DNA of 64,000 nucleotides, taken from positions 70,457 to 134,456 of the forward strand of contig JAKFFE010000048.1 in assembly GCA_036675345.1 (NCBI GenBank), read 5' to 3'. Source of the stretch: JALYOC01 sp036675345 (GTDB lineage Bacteria; Myxococcota; Myxococcia; Myxococcales; Myxococcaceae). The notes under the pieces were generated by a model. That model was given only the letters and a program-made list of their open reading frames with translations, was not told the DNA's origin and did no database searches. This document shows positions 8,551-16,649 of the stretch, piece by piece (within the stretch, counting starts at the first letter, position 1; every line of letters starts with the position of its first letter). Both the position numbers and the translations under genes were made by a program.

Positions 8551-9570
8551 TTACGGGGATTTTCCCAGCGCGCGTCGGGCCTGCGCAGCGTGGGCCCCGT
8601 CCGGCCACCGGCGCAGCAGCTCTTCGTAGAGAGACCGCGCGCGATCATTGCGCTGGGCCCGCGCCTCGCAGGTGGCGTGGACGAACAGCGCGCGCTCCTC
8701 CAGCTGCGGCTCGCCCTTGGGCAAGCGTTCCAGCTGGGTCAGCGCCTGGTCGCAGCGGCCCAGCTCCGCCAGCAGCTCCACCTCCAGCACCTTCAGCTCG
8801 CGGCTGCGGGGGAGCCGCGAGCGGTCCACCGCGGAGAGTCGCTGCAGCCGGGCCAGGGCCTCCTCCGGACGCGCCAGCAGCAGCAGTGAATCCACCCGGG
8901 CCAAGGTGGCCTCGGCCCGCAGCTGTCCTTGCGGGAAGCGCTGCTCGTACTGATCCAGCACCGTCAGCGCGGCCTGGCCGTCCCGGACGTTGCGCAGCTG
9001 GTGCAAGGCGGCCTGCAGCATCCGGGACTCCTCGATCAGCGGGTCCGGCTCGGGCGGAAGGGGCTCGGTCGGGGCCACCACTGCCGGAGCGGCCTGGAGG
9101 ATCGATCGGGGAGCGGGTTCGGAGCGCGACGTCCTCCGCCTCGGCCGCTCCGACGGAACCACCGCGGCCTCCACTGGCGCCGGGCGCGGCGCCGGCTCCA
9201 ACGGGAGGGTCTCCACCGGCGCGGGTTCCGACTCCGGGCGCGGTGCCGGCTCCGGCGGGAGGGTCTTCACCGGCGAGGGCTCCGAGTCCGGGCGCGTGAC
9301 CCGCATCTTCTCCGCCGTCTGGGCTCCTCCGATCCAGGACCACCCCACGGCCACCGCCAGCGAGGCACCAATCATCAGCCCCCACAGCAGCTTCCGGGAG
9401 GGCAGCGAGGGCGCAACCGGAGACGCCAACACCCGACGGGAGATCCGCTCCACCGCCGCGGCGGAGAGCGGCGTCGGCTCGGGGACCGCCCGCAGATGAT
9501 CGACCAGCAGGCGGGCGTCCTCCGAGGCTTCCGGAGGTGAGTCGAGGAGCCTGCGCGGGGGAAGGGTCAT
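8551..9570 (-). CDS. membrane anti-sigma-like protein with TPR-type periplasmic domain
   Basis: A 339-residue protein whose ATG overlaps the TGA of the ECF sigma gene (ATGA), so the two are translationally coupled. Residues 1-60 are cytoplasmic, where an anti-sigma domain would lie, although no zinc HxxxCxxC motif is present. Residues 61-80 form a membrane helix. Residues about 85-130 are Pro/Glu-rich with an 18-residue tandem repeat. Residues about 175-335 form helical pairs of TPR/BamD character (for example YEQRFPQGQLRAEA, LYEELLRRWPDGAHAAQARRAL). The anti-sigma role is inferred from position and topology, not from a recognised domain. Confidence 0.7.
   Translation of the reverse strand: MTLPPRRLLDSPPEASEDARLLVDHLRAVPEPTPLSAAAVERISRRVLASPVAPSLPSRKLLWGLMIGASLAVAVGWSWIGGAQTAEKMRVTRPDSEPSPVKTLPPEPAPRPESEPAPVETLPLEPAPRPAPVEAAVVPSERPRRRTSRSEPAPRSILQAAPAVVAPTEPLPPEPDPLIEESRMLQAALHQLRNVRDGQAALTVLDQYEQRFPQGQLRAEATLARVDSLLLLARPEEALARLQRLSAVDRSRLPRSRELKVLEVELLAELGRCDQALTQLERLPKGEPQLEERALFVHATCEARAQRNDRARSLYEELLRRWPDGAHAAQARRALGKSP
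9188..9295. repeat. two imperfect 54-bp tandem repeats in the anti-sigma-like gene
   Basis: Units 9188-9241 and 9242-9295 are in frame and encode the repeated pattern S-E-P-x-P-V-x-T-L-P-x-E-P-A-P-R-P in the periplasmic linker. The repeat number sets the linker length between the membrane and the TPR-like domain and could vary between strains. Confidence 0.75.
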
Positions 9571-10181
9571 GACGGCTCCTCCTGGGGTTGCTCCGCCCTG
9601 AGCAGTACCGCCAGCTCCTGACGTGCGCGGTGCAGCTGCACCCAAACGGTTCCTGGCTTCACACCGGTCAGCTCGGCGATCTGCTCGCCGCTCATCCCTT
9701 CCAGTTCGAAGAGGATGAGCACCGTGCGCTTGGGCTCACGCAGCCGATCCAGTGCCCGGTACAGCGCCGCCACCGACCGGCGCTGATCCAGCTGCACGTC
9801 CGGGCCGTGGGCCGGATCCTCCAGGTGCCCGGCGGTCTGGTTCGAATCCCCGCCCAGCCAGCGCCGCCAGGACAGCCGCCGCCGCTTGCCGCGCACCACG
9901 TTGTGGCAGATCCGGAACAGCCAGGTGGAGGTCTTGGCCTCGCCCCGGAAGGCGGGCAGTTTCTGCCGCGCCACCAGGAAGGTCTCCTGGACCAGGTCCT
10001 CCAGATCCGAGTCCGGGCCGCCCAGCCGGCTCACCCAGCGGGCCACATCCTGGACGTGGGCCGCGTACAGCTCCGCCCAGGCCGGAGGCGTCCGGGGAGG
10101 CAGCGGGGGCGGTGGGACCACGGCACGCATGGCGTCCGCTGCTGGTGCCTCCAGCCGGGAAGAACCTTTCAACGCCCCCAT
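9567..10181 (-). CDS. ECF-type RNA polymerase sigma factor
   Basis: A 204-residue sigma-70 family protein of ECF size and order. Region 2 spans about residues 37-105 (DSDLEDLVQETFLVARQ, then STWLFRICHNVVRGKRRR). Region 4 spans about residues 132-195, with the helix-turn-helix GMSGEQIAELTGVKPGTVWVQLHRARQEL. The start at ATG 10181 overlaps the end of the upstream envelope gene by 13 bases; an ATG at 10130 is possible. The stop overlaps the start of the anti-sigma-like gene. The unit is probably an envelope-responsive sigma/anti-sigma switch. Target promoters are not identifiable here. Confidence 0.92.
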   Translation of the reverse strand: MGALKGSSRLEAPAADAMRAVVPPPPLPPRTPPAWAELYAAHVQDVARWVSRLGGPDSDLEDLVQETFLVARQKLPAFRGEAKTSTWLFRICHNVVRGKRRRLSWRRWLGGDSNQTAGHLEDPAHGPDVQLDQRRSVAALYRALDRLREPKRTVLILFELEGMSGEQIAELTGVKPGTVWVQLHRARQELAVLLRAEQPQEEPS

Positions 10182-11020
10182 AAAAAGCCGGCCGCCGCGC
10201 TGATCTCCCACTGCGGAAGCACCCGGGCCTGGGAGGAACCGCCCACCCGAATCTCCTGGGGAATCAGCCAGAAGGTCGCCCCCAGCGACAGCTCCGGACG
10301 CCAGGGCCCGTCGCCCAACAGCCAGCGCACACCCGGCGACACGCTCAGGTCCAGCCCGGTGGAGGCCTGATCCAGCTGGAAGCCCTCGCCCCACACGCGC
10401 AGCACCGCGATCCCGGCGGTCACCTCCACCTGCACCGGCCCACCCGCCTGGGCGACCTGGAGCCACGGTCCGGCCTCCACCGACACCAGCGGGCGCATCC
10501 ACACCACCTCTGCCGAGGCGATCGGACTGCGCGCGGGCCAGCTGGCGCCCAGCCGACCCAGCCAACCCCAGCGGGAAGCTCCCAGCCACAGCTGACCCAC
10601 CAGCGCGCCGGTGGGCAGCAGCCGCAGCCCGGCGTGATCGGTCAACCCCAGCGCCGCCTCCGCACCCACCCGCCAGTTCCAGGAAGGAAGGGGAGGCAAC
10701 ACCGGCGCCTGCTGCTGCCCGCTGGACAGCTCCGCCTCCCAGGCCGCCAGCACCACCGCCACCGCGGTGGCCCGCTGCGAACACTCCGCCCGGGTCTGCA
10801 CCTCGCGCGAGGCCAGCAGCTCGCCGGAAGGGGAGCGCAGGCTCAGCCGCAGCCCCTCGGGCAGCTCGGTCAGCTCCGCCACGTGACCCGGGGACGCGCC
10901 GGCGGCGGAGGTCCCCAGCGACTGCTGCGCGGCAGCGACCGCGGAGGGGGCGGGACACTGCCCGTCCCCGCGGACGTCGATCACCGACAGCAACATCACC
11001 AGGGAGAGGGCGGGGAGCAT
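10169..11020 (-). CDS. exported envelope protein, first gene of sigma operon
   Basis: A 283-residue protein with a hydrophobic N-terminal signal. The first half (about residues 20-110) reads as a small soluble domain with two or three cysteines (GQCPAPS, AECSQRA). The second half (about 115-283) alternates hydrophobic strands with many Trp and Gly residues and ends in AAGFLWGR, consistent with a small outer-membrane barrel. It overlaps the sigma-factor start by 13 bases, so the two are cotranscribed and likely coupled. It may be the sensed or regulated envelope component; no family name can be given. Confidence 0.7.
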   Translation of the reverse strand: MLPALSLVMLLSVIDVRGDGQCPAPSAVAAAQQSLGTSAAGASPGHVAELTELPEGLRLSLRSPSGELLASREVQTRAECSQRATAVAVVLAAWEAELSSGQQQAPVLPPLPSWNWRVGAEAALGLTDHAGLRLLPTGALVGQLWLGASRWGWLGRLGASWPARSPIASAEVVWMRPLVSVEAGPWLQVAQAGGPVQVEVTAGIAVLRVWGEGFQLDQASTGLDLSVSPGVRWLLGDGPWRPELSLGATFWLIPQEIRVGGSSQARVLPQWEISAAAGFLWGR

Positions 11021-11335
11021 CGCAGCGGGGTCAGGCTACTTTCTCGGGCGGGGCAATGTGGAGAAGGTTTGCCCTGCTGCGCTGCACAGGCCTCGGGTCC
11101 GGGTGCCTCCAACGCGCAGGCCGCGGGAGGAGCTCCCTCAAGCGGGTACCGTCCGACCCTCGGGGGAGAAGTGGCTCAAATGATCGACTTTTACCTCCAA
11201 GTGCGAGCCCATCGAGAACCCAAACCTGAGCCACGCATGAACAGAGTGCTCTCCTTGTCCTGCGTGCGTGGTGATCGTCGGTCACCGTGGCGGGAACGAT
11301 CTCCGAACCACAGACCGGCCGAGAGGCGCGCTGAG
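11021..11335. other. intergenic region upstream of the sigma operon
   Basis: This 315-base stretch has no convincing gene. It must carry the promoter of the leftward sigma operon. An exact 8-base inverted repeat, GTGGCTCA (11171-11178) and TGAGCCAC (11227-11234), lies near its middle. The segment 11160-11270 is A+T-richer than its surroundings. I cannot assign an ECF promoter with confidence. Confidence 0.5.
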
Positions 11336-12253
11336 CTACTCCCGCAACCCCGGCTGCTCCTCTGCCGCCGGCTTCCTCCGCAGCGTCCTCCGCTCCAGCA
11401 GCGGGTGGACGAACACCGCCACCAGCAGGATCAACACCCCCAAATAGAAGGACACCCGCAGCTCGTGTTGTTCGCCCAGCAGCGGGATCGCCAGCAGCAC
11501 CGCGTAGACCGGCTCCAGGTTGACCACCAGCTGGGCGGAGAACGCGCTGAGCTGCCGCAGCGCCACCAGCGAGAGCGCGAACGGAATCACCGTGCAGCCG
11601 ATGGCCAGCGCCAGCAGCAGTCCCCAGTCGCGGGCGTCCGGCCAGGGGAACATCGCCCCCTCGTGCGGCAGCAGCGGGGTGAGCAGGGTCAAGAACAGCG
11701 CCCCGGTGCTCATCTCCACGAAGGTGACCACCAGCGGCGGCGCCTGTTCCACCAGTCGCTTGTTCAGCGCGCTGAAGATCGCCACCAGCAGTGCGGACAG
11801 CGCGCCCACCGCCAGCCCCAGCCGCATGTCCGCGGACAGCCCTCCCACCACCAGCGCCACCCCGGGGATCACCGCCACCCCCAGCAGCAGCTCCCGGGAG
11901 GCGAACCTCCTCCCGGCGATGAACGGTTCCACCAGCGCCAGGAACACCGGGCCCAGCGCCATGCAGGTCGCGGCCACCGAGGCGTTGGACAGCTTGATCG
12001 CCGCGTAGAACGTCAGCCAGTGCAGGGAGACGATCACCCCCACCCCGGCGAACGACAGCCACAGCCGCCCGCTCAGCCGCCGCAGCCCCCGCCACACCTC
12101 CGGCACCAGCAGCAGTACCGCGGTCACCAGCAGCATCCGCCACCACACCAGCGACAGCGCCCGCAGCGAGATCAGCTTCCCGAAGATCGCGGTGAAGCCC
12201 CACAGCAGGACGCAGAAGTGGATCTGGAACAGCGCGCGGCGGGTGGGGGACAT
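11336..12253 (-). CDS. EamA/DMT-family permease
   Basis: A 305-residue inner-membrane protein with ten hydrophobic helices in two tandem EamA halves. The first half contains LLWGFTAIFGKLISL and ALGPVFLALVEPFIAGRR; the second contains VVNLEPVYAVLLAIPLLGE, matching the conserved E-P-V-x-A signature of drug/metabolite transporters. The start is ATG at 12253; a longer frame overlaps the divergent kinase leader. Family members export amino acids, nucleosides or drugs; the substrate cannot be read from sequence. It is divergent from the kinase gene, with about 118 bases between starts. Confidence 0.9.
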   Translation of the reverse strand: MSPTRRALFQIHFCVLLWGFTAIFGKLISLRALSLVWWRMLLVTAVLLLVPEVWRGLRRLSGRLWLSFAGVGVIVSLHWLTFYAAIKLSNASVAATCMALGPVFLALVEPFIAGRRFASRELLLGVAVIPGVALVVGGLSADMRLGLAVGALSALLVAIFSALNKRLVEQAPPLVVTFVEMSTGALFLTLLTPLLPHEGAMFPWPDARDWGLLLALAIGCTVIPFALSLVALRQLSAFSAQLVVNLEPVYAVLLAIPLLGEQHELRVSFYLGVLILLVAVFVHPLLERRTLRRKPAAEEQPGLRE

Positions 12254-12371
12254 GACGGGGCGGCGGAGCCTAGCCGGACCGGGCAACCGCACCACCACCC
12301 GCACCCGGGGTGAAGCCGGCGCGCTATCGGTTGAAGCCCTCCGCCCGAAGGGTCACAGTCCCGAAAGTCCC

Positions 12372-15300
12372 GTGCACTTGCCGCAGCCAGTCACCACCGA
12401 CAACCCCGTCCTGCTCTCCGCGGAGACCCTGATCCATGGCTTCCGGATCAAGCGACTGCTGGGGGAGGGATCGATGGGTCAGGTGTACCTGGCCCAGGAC
12501 GAGGTGCTGGGCCGGCTGGTGGCGCTGAAGCTGATCCGCCCCAACGTCCTGCGGCCGGGCGGCGAGGCCCGCCTGGTGGAGGAGGCGCGCACCACCGCCC
12601 AGTTCAACCATCCCCACATCGTCACCGTGCATGCGGCGGGAGAATTCCAGGGCCGTCCCTTCCTGGCGCTGGAGTACCTGGATGGAGAGACCCTGCGTCA
12701 GCGGATGACGCGGCAGCGCCCGAACCTGGCCGAGTCGCTGCAGATCGCCCGCGCGATCGCAGAGGCGATCGCCGAGGCCCACCGCCGTGGGGTGGTCCAC
12801 GCGGATCTCAAGCCGGAGAACGTCCTCCTCCCTCGCGACGGCCGGGTTCGAGTCGTCGACTTCGGCCTGGCTCGCCACGTGGGCGGCGATCCCACCGCCA
12901 CCTCCGGCACCCCGGCCTACATGGCCCCCGAGCGCTGGCGCGGCGCCGCGCCCGATCCGGCCTTCGACCTCTGGGCGCTGGGGGTGATCCTCCACGAGTT
13001 GCTCACCGGCCGCCGCCCGCTTCCCGACGCGCAGCTGGGCGCCTTCGCCTTCTCGCCCCATCCCCTCCCCGCTCCCCCGGAGCTGACCGCCCTTCCGGGA
13101 GGCGAGGTGCTGGTCGCCTGCCTGGCGGTGGAGCCGGCCCAGCGCCCCTCGGCGGAGGCGGTGGTCCAGGCGCTGTCCACCCCCGACGCGCCCACCTCGG
13201 CCAGCAACTACCGCTTGCCCTACCGCGGGCTGCTCCCGTTCACCGAGGCCGACGCCGGTGACTACTTCGGCCGCGAGCAGGAGACCGACGCGCTGGCGGA
13301 ACTGCTGCGTCACCATGGCCTGGGCCTGGTGATCGGCCCCTCCGGGATCGGCAAGACCTCCTTCCTGCTCGCCGGACTGGCCCGCCGGCTGGGTGAGCTG
13401 GATCGCTGGACCCCGCTGGTGCTGCGCCCGGGAGAGGCGCCGCTGGCGCGGCTGGGCGCGCTGCTGGGTTCGCCCAACCTGGCCGAGGAGCTGCGCACCC
13501 GTCCCGGAGCCCTGGTGCTGGCGCTGCGGGAGCGGGCCCGCACCCAGAACGCCAAGGTGCTGCTGATCCTGGACGCCTTCGAGGAGGTGTTCACCCTCGC
13601 CTCGCCGGAGGAAGCGGCGCAGCTGGCGGAGTGCCTGGGCGCCGCCGCCGCCGCCGCCACCGACGAACCCTGGAGGCTGGTGCTGGGGGTCCGCGACGAC
13701 TACCTGGGACGGCTGGCCCGGCTGGAGCCGCTGCGCCGACACCTGGGCGCCTCGGTGGTGCTGGGGCCGCTGACCGCGCCGGCGCTGCGAGCGGCGATCG
13801 TCGGTCCGCTGCGTCGCACCGGCTTTACCCTGGACGATCCCACCCTGGTGGAGCGGATCGTCGAGGAGGTCTCCGGCAACCCGGCCGCGCTGCCGATGGT
13901 GCAGTTCACCTGCCTGGCCCTGTGGGATCAGCGGGACGTGACCCAGCGGCGGCTGCTGGCCTCCGTCTACCAGTCGATCGGCGGGGTGGCGGGCGCGCTG
14001 GCCTCCCATGCCCACCGGGTGCTGCAGCGGCTCCCGCCGGAGCAGGTGCGGCTGGCCCGGGCGCTGCTGTTGAGGCTGGTGACCTCCGAAGGCACCCGCC
14101 AGCCCCGGCCGTTCGAGGCGGTGGTGGAGGGGCTGGGCGACCAGGCCGCCCAGGTCCGGGACTTCCTGATCGCCGAACGGCTGCTGGTGGTGTTCCGCGA
14201 TCCCCAGGACGAGCAGAATCTCCTGGAGCTGGCCCACGACTCGCTCTGCCAGCAGTGGCCGCAGCTGGTGCGCTGGCTGGCGGAGAGCCGCGAGGACCAC
14301 GCGCTGCTCGGTGAGCTGGAGGCAGCCGCCCGCCTCTGGCAGCGCCGCGGCTGTCGGGACGACGAGACCTGGTCTGGCACCGCGCTGGGCCAGGCGGTGC
14401 AGCGGGTGCGCGCCGGAGGGCTGCAGTTGCCGGATGAGCCGCGCCGCTTCCTGGAGGCGGGCCTGGCGCGGGTGGCCCGCCGGGCGCTGAAGCTGCGGCT
14501 GAGCTGGACGGTGGCCCTGGCGGTGCTGGGCCTGGTCTCCGCCACCGCGGTGGCCGCGGCGCTGGAGTTCCGCGAGCGCGAGCGGGTGGCGGTCCACCAG
14601 CAGCAGGAGATCCGCCTGGCCGCCGCGGACATCGGAGAGCTGGAGCTGGTGCTGGAGGTCCGGGACTTCGATCCGCAGACAGGGGCCTGGCTCCCTCGGC
14701 CCCAGACCCTCCCCCCCACCTGGACCCTGTCCCCGGCCGAGGCCGGCACTCCCTACTCCGCGCAGGAGGTGACCGCCGACGCGCCCATCGCCGACGGACC
14801 CCACCGCTGGCGGCAGCGGGTAGAGGCGCCGGCGCGTGCCGGCTGGCTGAGCGTGGATCGGGGCGACTGTCCTCCCAGCCTGCTGCGGATCCACTCGCTG
14901 CCCGGCTATCGGCAGCGGGGCCAGCAGCCGGTCCCGGAGATCAAGGTGGCCGTCCCCAGCTGCCAGGCCTCCTATTCGGACACCGTGCCGGTTCCCGCCG
15001 GCAGCTACCTGGCTCCGAACGGAAACCAGGGCCCGCCCCGCAAGGTGGAGGTGGGGGCGTTCCGGATCGACCGCACCGAGGTGACCAACGGACAGTTCGC
15101 GCTCTTCGCCGAGCACGCCCCGCTCAACGGCGTCGATCCGGTCCTTCCTCCGAGCGACGCGGCGTACGGGCTGGCCCGCGACCTCCGCAGTCCGGCCACC
15201 GGGGTGGACGCGCTCACCGCCGAGGACTACTGCCGCTTCCTGGGAAAGACGCTCCCCACCCTGGACGAGTGGCGCAAGACCTTCCGCGGAGGCGAGTCCC

Positions 15301-15680
15301 TGGACGCGGAGACTTCCAACCCCGCGCCGCTGCGACAAGCGCCCTGGAAGGAGGAGCTGTGGCCACCGCCCGCCAACCTGAATGGGGCAGATCCCTTCCC
15401 CGGTCCCGCCCCGGTGGGCTCCTTCCCGCAGGACCGCAGCCCCTACGGAGTCCTGGATCTGGCCGGGAACGTGGCGGAGTGGACCGCCAGCCTCTCCACC
15501 ACCCCGCGCTTCGCCGGGCTGCGCCAGGTGGCCGGCGGCCGCTGGGACGCTCCGCCCGAGCTGAGGCACTGGCAGATCGACTGGATCAACAACCTGCCCG
15601 CGCGCCGCTTCGACTTCGGGCTGGGGCTGCGCTGCGTGTTGCGCGAGGGTCGCTCCAGCTCAGGGCAGTCCTTCCGCTAG
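12372..15680 (+). CDS. Ser/Thr protein kinase - nSTAND NTPase - FGE-sulfatase fusion
   Basis: A protein of about 1,102 residues from GTG 12372 (TTG 12378 also possible). Residues about 20-275 form a Hanks-type kinase: G-loop GEGSMGQVY, Lys53 (VALK), catalytic loop HADLKPEN with Asp145, DFG Asp163, and APE. The catalytic loop reads H-A-D, so it is a non-RD kinase. Residues about 280-690 resemble an nSTAND1 domain: the RGLLPFTEADAGDYFGRE entry and Walker A GPSGIGKT at 322-329. A membrane helix lies near 706-733. Residues about 870-1100 match a formylglycine-generating-enzyme-like (FGE) domain (RIDRTEVTNGQF, GNVAEW, RCVLRE). FGE-like domains often act as binding modules outside sulfatases. The 3' end overlaps the converging caspase-like gene by 21 bases. 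Confidence 0.88.
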   Translation: MHLPQPVTTDNPVLLSAETLIHGFRIKRLLGEGSMGQVYLAQDEVLGRLVALKLIRPNVLRPGGEARLVEEARTTAQFNHPHIVTVHAAGEFQGRPFLALEYLDGETLRQRMTRQRPNLAESLQIARAIAEAIAEAHRRGVVHADLKPENVLLPRDGRVRVVDFGLARHVGGDPTATSGTPAYMAPERWRGAAPDPAFDLWALGVILHELLTGRRPLPDAQLGAFAFSPHPLPAPPELTALPGGEVLVACLAVEPAQRPSAEAVVQALSTPDAPTSASNYRLPYRGLLPFTEADAGDYFGREQETDALAELLRHHGLGLVIGPSGIGKTSFLLAGLARRLGELDRWTPLVLRPGEAPLARLGALLGSPNLAEELRTRPGALVLALRERARTQNAKVLLILDAFEEVFTLASPEEAAQLAECLGAAAAAATDEPWRLVLGVRDDYLGRLARLEPLRRHLGASVVLGPLTAPALRAAIVGPLRRTGFTLDDPTLVERIVEEVSGNPAALPMVQFTCLALWDQRDVTQRRLLASVYQSIGGVAGALASHAHRVLQRLPPEQVRLARALLLRLVTSEGTRQPRPFEAVVEGLGDQAAQVRDFLIAERLLVVFRDPQDEQNLLELAHDSLCQQWPQLVRWLAESREDHALLGELEAAARLWQRRGCRDDETWSGTALGQAVQRVRAGGLQLPDEPRRFLEAGLARVARRALKLRLSWTVALAVLGLVSATAVAAALEFRERERVAVHQQQEIRLAAADIGELELVLEVRDFDPQTGAWLPRPQTLPPTWTLSPAEAGTPYSAQEVTADAPIADGPHRWRQRVEAPARAGWLSVDRGDCPPSLLRIHSLPGYRQRGQQPVPEIKVAVPSCQASYSDTVPVPAGSYLAPNGNQGPPRKVEVGAFRIDRTEVTNGQFALFAEHAPLNGVDPVLPPSDAAYGLARDLRSPATGVDALTAEDYCRFLGKTLPTLDEWRKTFRGGESLDAETSNPAPLRQAPWKEELWPPPANLNGADPFPGPAPVGSFPQDRSPYGVLDLAGNVAEWTASLSTTPRFAGLRQVAGGRWDAPPELRHWQIDWINNLPARRFDFGLGLRCVLREGRSSSGQSFR

Positions 15681-16169
15681 CAGCTTCGCCGAGGAGCGGA
15701 ACCAGCCGGGCTCCGCCGGATCGATCAGACCCTGGGGGCCGAAGTGCCGGCAGTTCACCGGGACGGTCGCCGCGAGCACGGTGACCCGCTGCGGGCCGAG
15801 TAGCGCTGCCAGCTTTTCGACCAGCTCCCGCCCCGGTGGGCCGGCTCCCACACTGCATCCCAGCAGCCGGAGCTCCGCGCTCATCGCCAGGTACGGGAGC
15901 AGCGAGGAGAGCTCCTCCCACTGCTGATTCCGGGGCACCCGCACCAGCAGCTCGTCCCCGACGAACATCCCTCCCGGCGCGCCGTGACCGTGGATGTCCA
16001 GGCGGGTGAGGGAGTGTCGTCGCGGCGCCACCTCCTCCACCGCCTGGAAAAGGCCGGCCCGGGTCTGCACCCGGCGGACCTGGTGGGCGGGGCCGGGGAC
16101 CACCCGAAAGGCGATCTCCTCGAAGTCTTCGTTCAGCCTCGACAGATAGGAGATCAGGGTCAGCCTCAC
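15660..16169 (-). CDS. caspase-like / DUF4347-like protein
   Basis: A 169-residue protein starting at GTG 16169. The core reads LTRLDIHGHGAPGGMF, then a strand-helix unit, then LRLLGCSVGAG and G-R-E-L-V-E-K-L. The spacing of His60/His62 and Cys105, each at the end of a hydrophobic strand, matches the His-Gly and Cys dyad of caspase-fold (clan CD) peptidases and of DUF4347. No signal peptide or other domain is attached, and it is short for an active protease. It is the last gene of the sigma54-activator operon, 15 bases after its neighbour, and its end overlaps the kinase-nSTAND gene. Peptidase activity is inferred. Confidence 0.6.
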   Translation of the reverse strand: MRLTLISYLSRLNEDFEEIAFRVVPGPAHQVRRVQTRAGLFQAVEEVAPRRHSLTRLDIHGHGAPGGMFVGDELLVRVPRNQQWEELSSLLPYLAMSAELRLLGCSVGAGPPGRELVEKLAALLGPQRVTVLAATVPVNCRHFGPQGLIDPAEPGWFRSSAKLLAEGLP

Positions 16170-16184
16170 CGTGGCCGCCTGGTC

Positions 16185-16628
16185 TCAGCCGAGGTCGGGC
16201 AACGCCCTTCCGGCGCCCAGCGGCCACTTGCCGCCGCCGCCGTCGTTGTTGTTGGCCACCACCAGATTCAGGTTGTTCTGGTCCGACCACTCCTGGGTCA
16301 GCAGCAGATACCCGAAGACGTCTCCCGGACCGAACTGGCCGCTGCCCACCAGCTGCGCGGTGGAGGGCAGGTCGGACCAGCAGTAGCGCCCGTTGCGCAG
16401 GTTCACCTGCTGGGGCTGGCGGGCAGGGTGGGTGGGGGGAAGCGCGGAGACCGCGTCCCCCACCAGCCGGACGGTGATGAACTGGCCGTCGCTGGGGACC
16501 AGCACCTCCACCTTGAACAGGTAGTAGCGATCCACCCAGCGGCCCCACCAGGTATGCAGGTCGTCCTTCGAGGCCTTGGGAACCACGTCTGCCTTGACGT
16601 ACTCGCTGACTTCCTGCGCCTGGGGCAT
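16185..16628 (-). CDS. hypothetical protein in sigma54-activator operon
   Basis: A 147-residue soluble protein with a near-ideal ribosome site (GGAGGT) before ATG 16628. It has no signal peptide or membrane helix. Notable features are a Trp/Tyr-rich segment (TWWGRWVDRYYLFKVEV, about residues 27-43), a central FGPGDVFGYLLLTQEW, and the Gly/Asn-rich run ANNNDGGGGKW near the end. The strand pattern suggests a compact beta domain. I recognise no family. It lies between the activator (21 bases) and the caspase-like gene (15 bases), so it probably acts with the latter as regulator, chaperone or substrate. Confidence 0.7.
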   Translation of the reverse strand: MPQAQEVSEYVKADVVPKASKDDLHTWWGRWVDRYYLFKVEVLVPSDGQFITVRLVGDAVSALPPTHPARQPQQVNLRNGRYCWSDLPSTAQLVGSGQFGPGDVFGYLLLTQEWSDQNNLNLVVANNNDGGGGKWPLGAGRALPDLG

Positions 16629-16649
16629 CTACTACCTCCGGTGGTGGGA

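Noticed and set aside
9839..9849. GGTTCGAATCC, which resembles a tRNA T-loop
   Set aside because: It lies within the ECF sigma coding sequence and no acceptor, D or anticodon stem surrounds it.
12324..15569. 1,081-codon minus-strand frame
   Set aside because: It is antisense to the kinase-nSTAND-FGE gene and has no recognisable domain.
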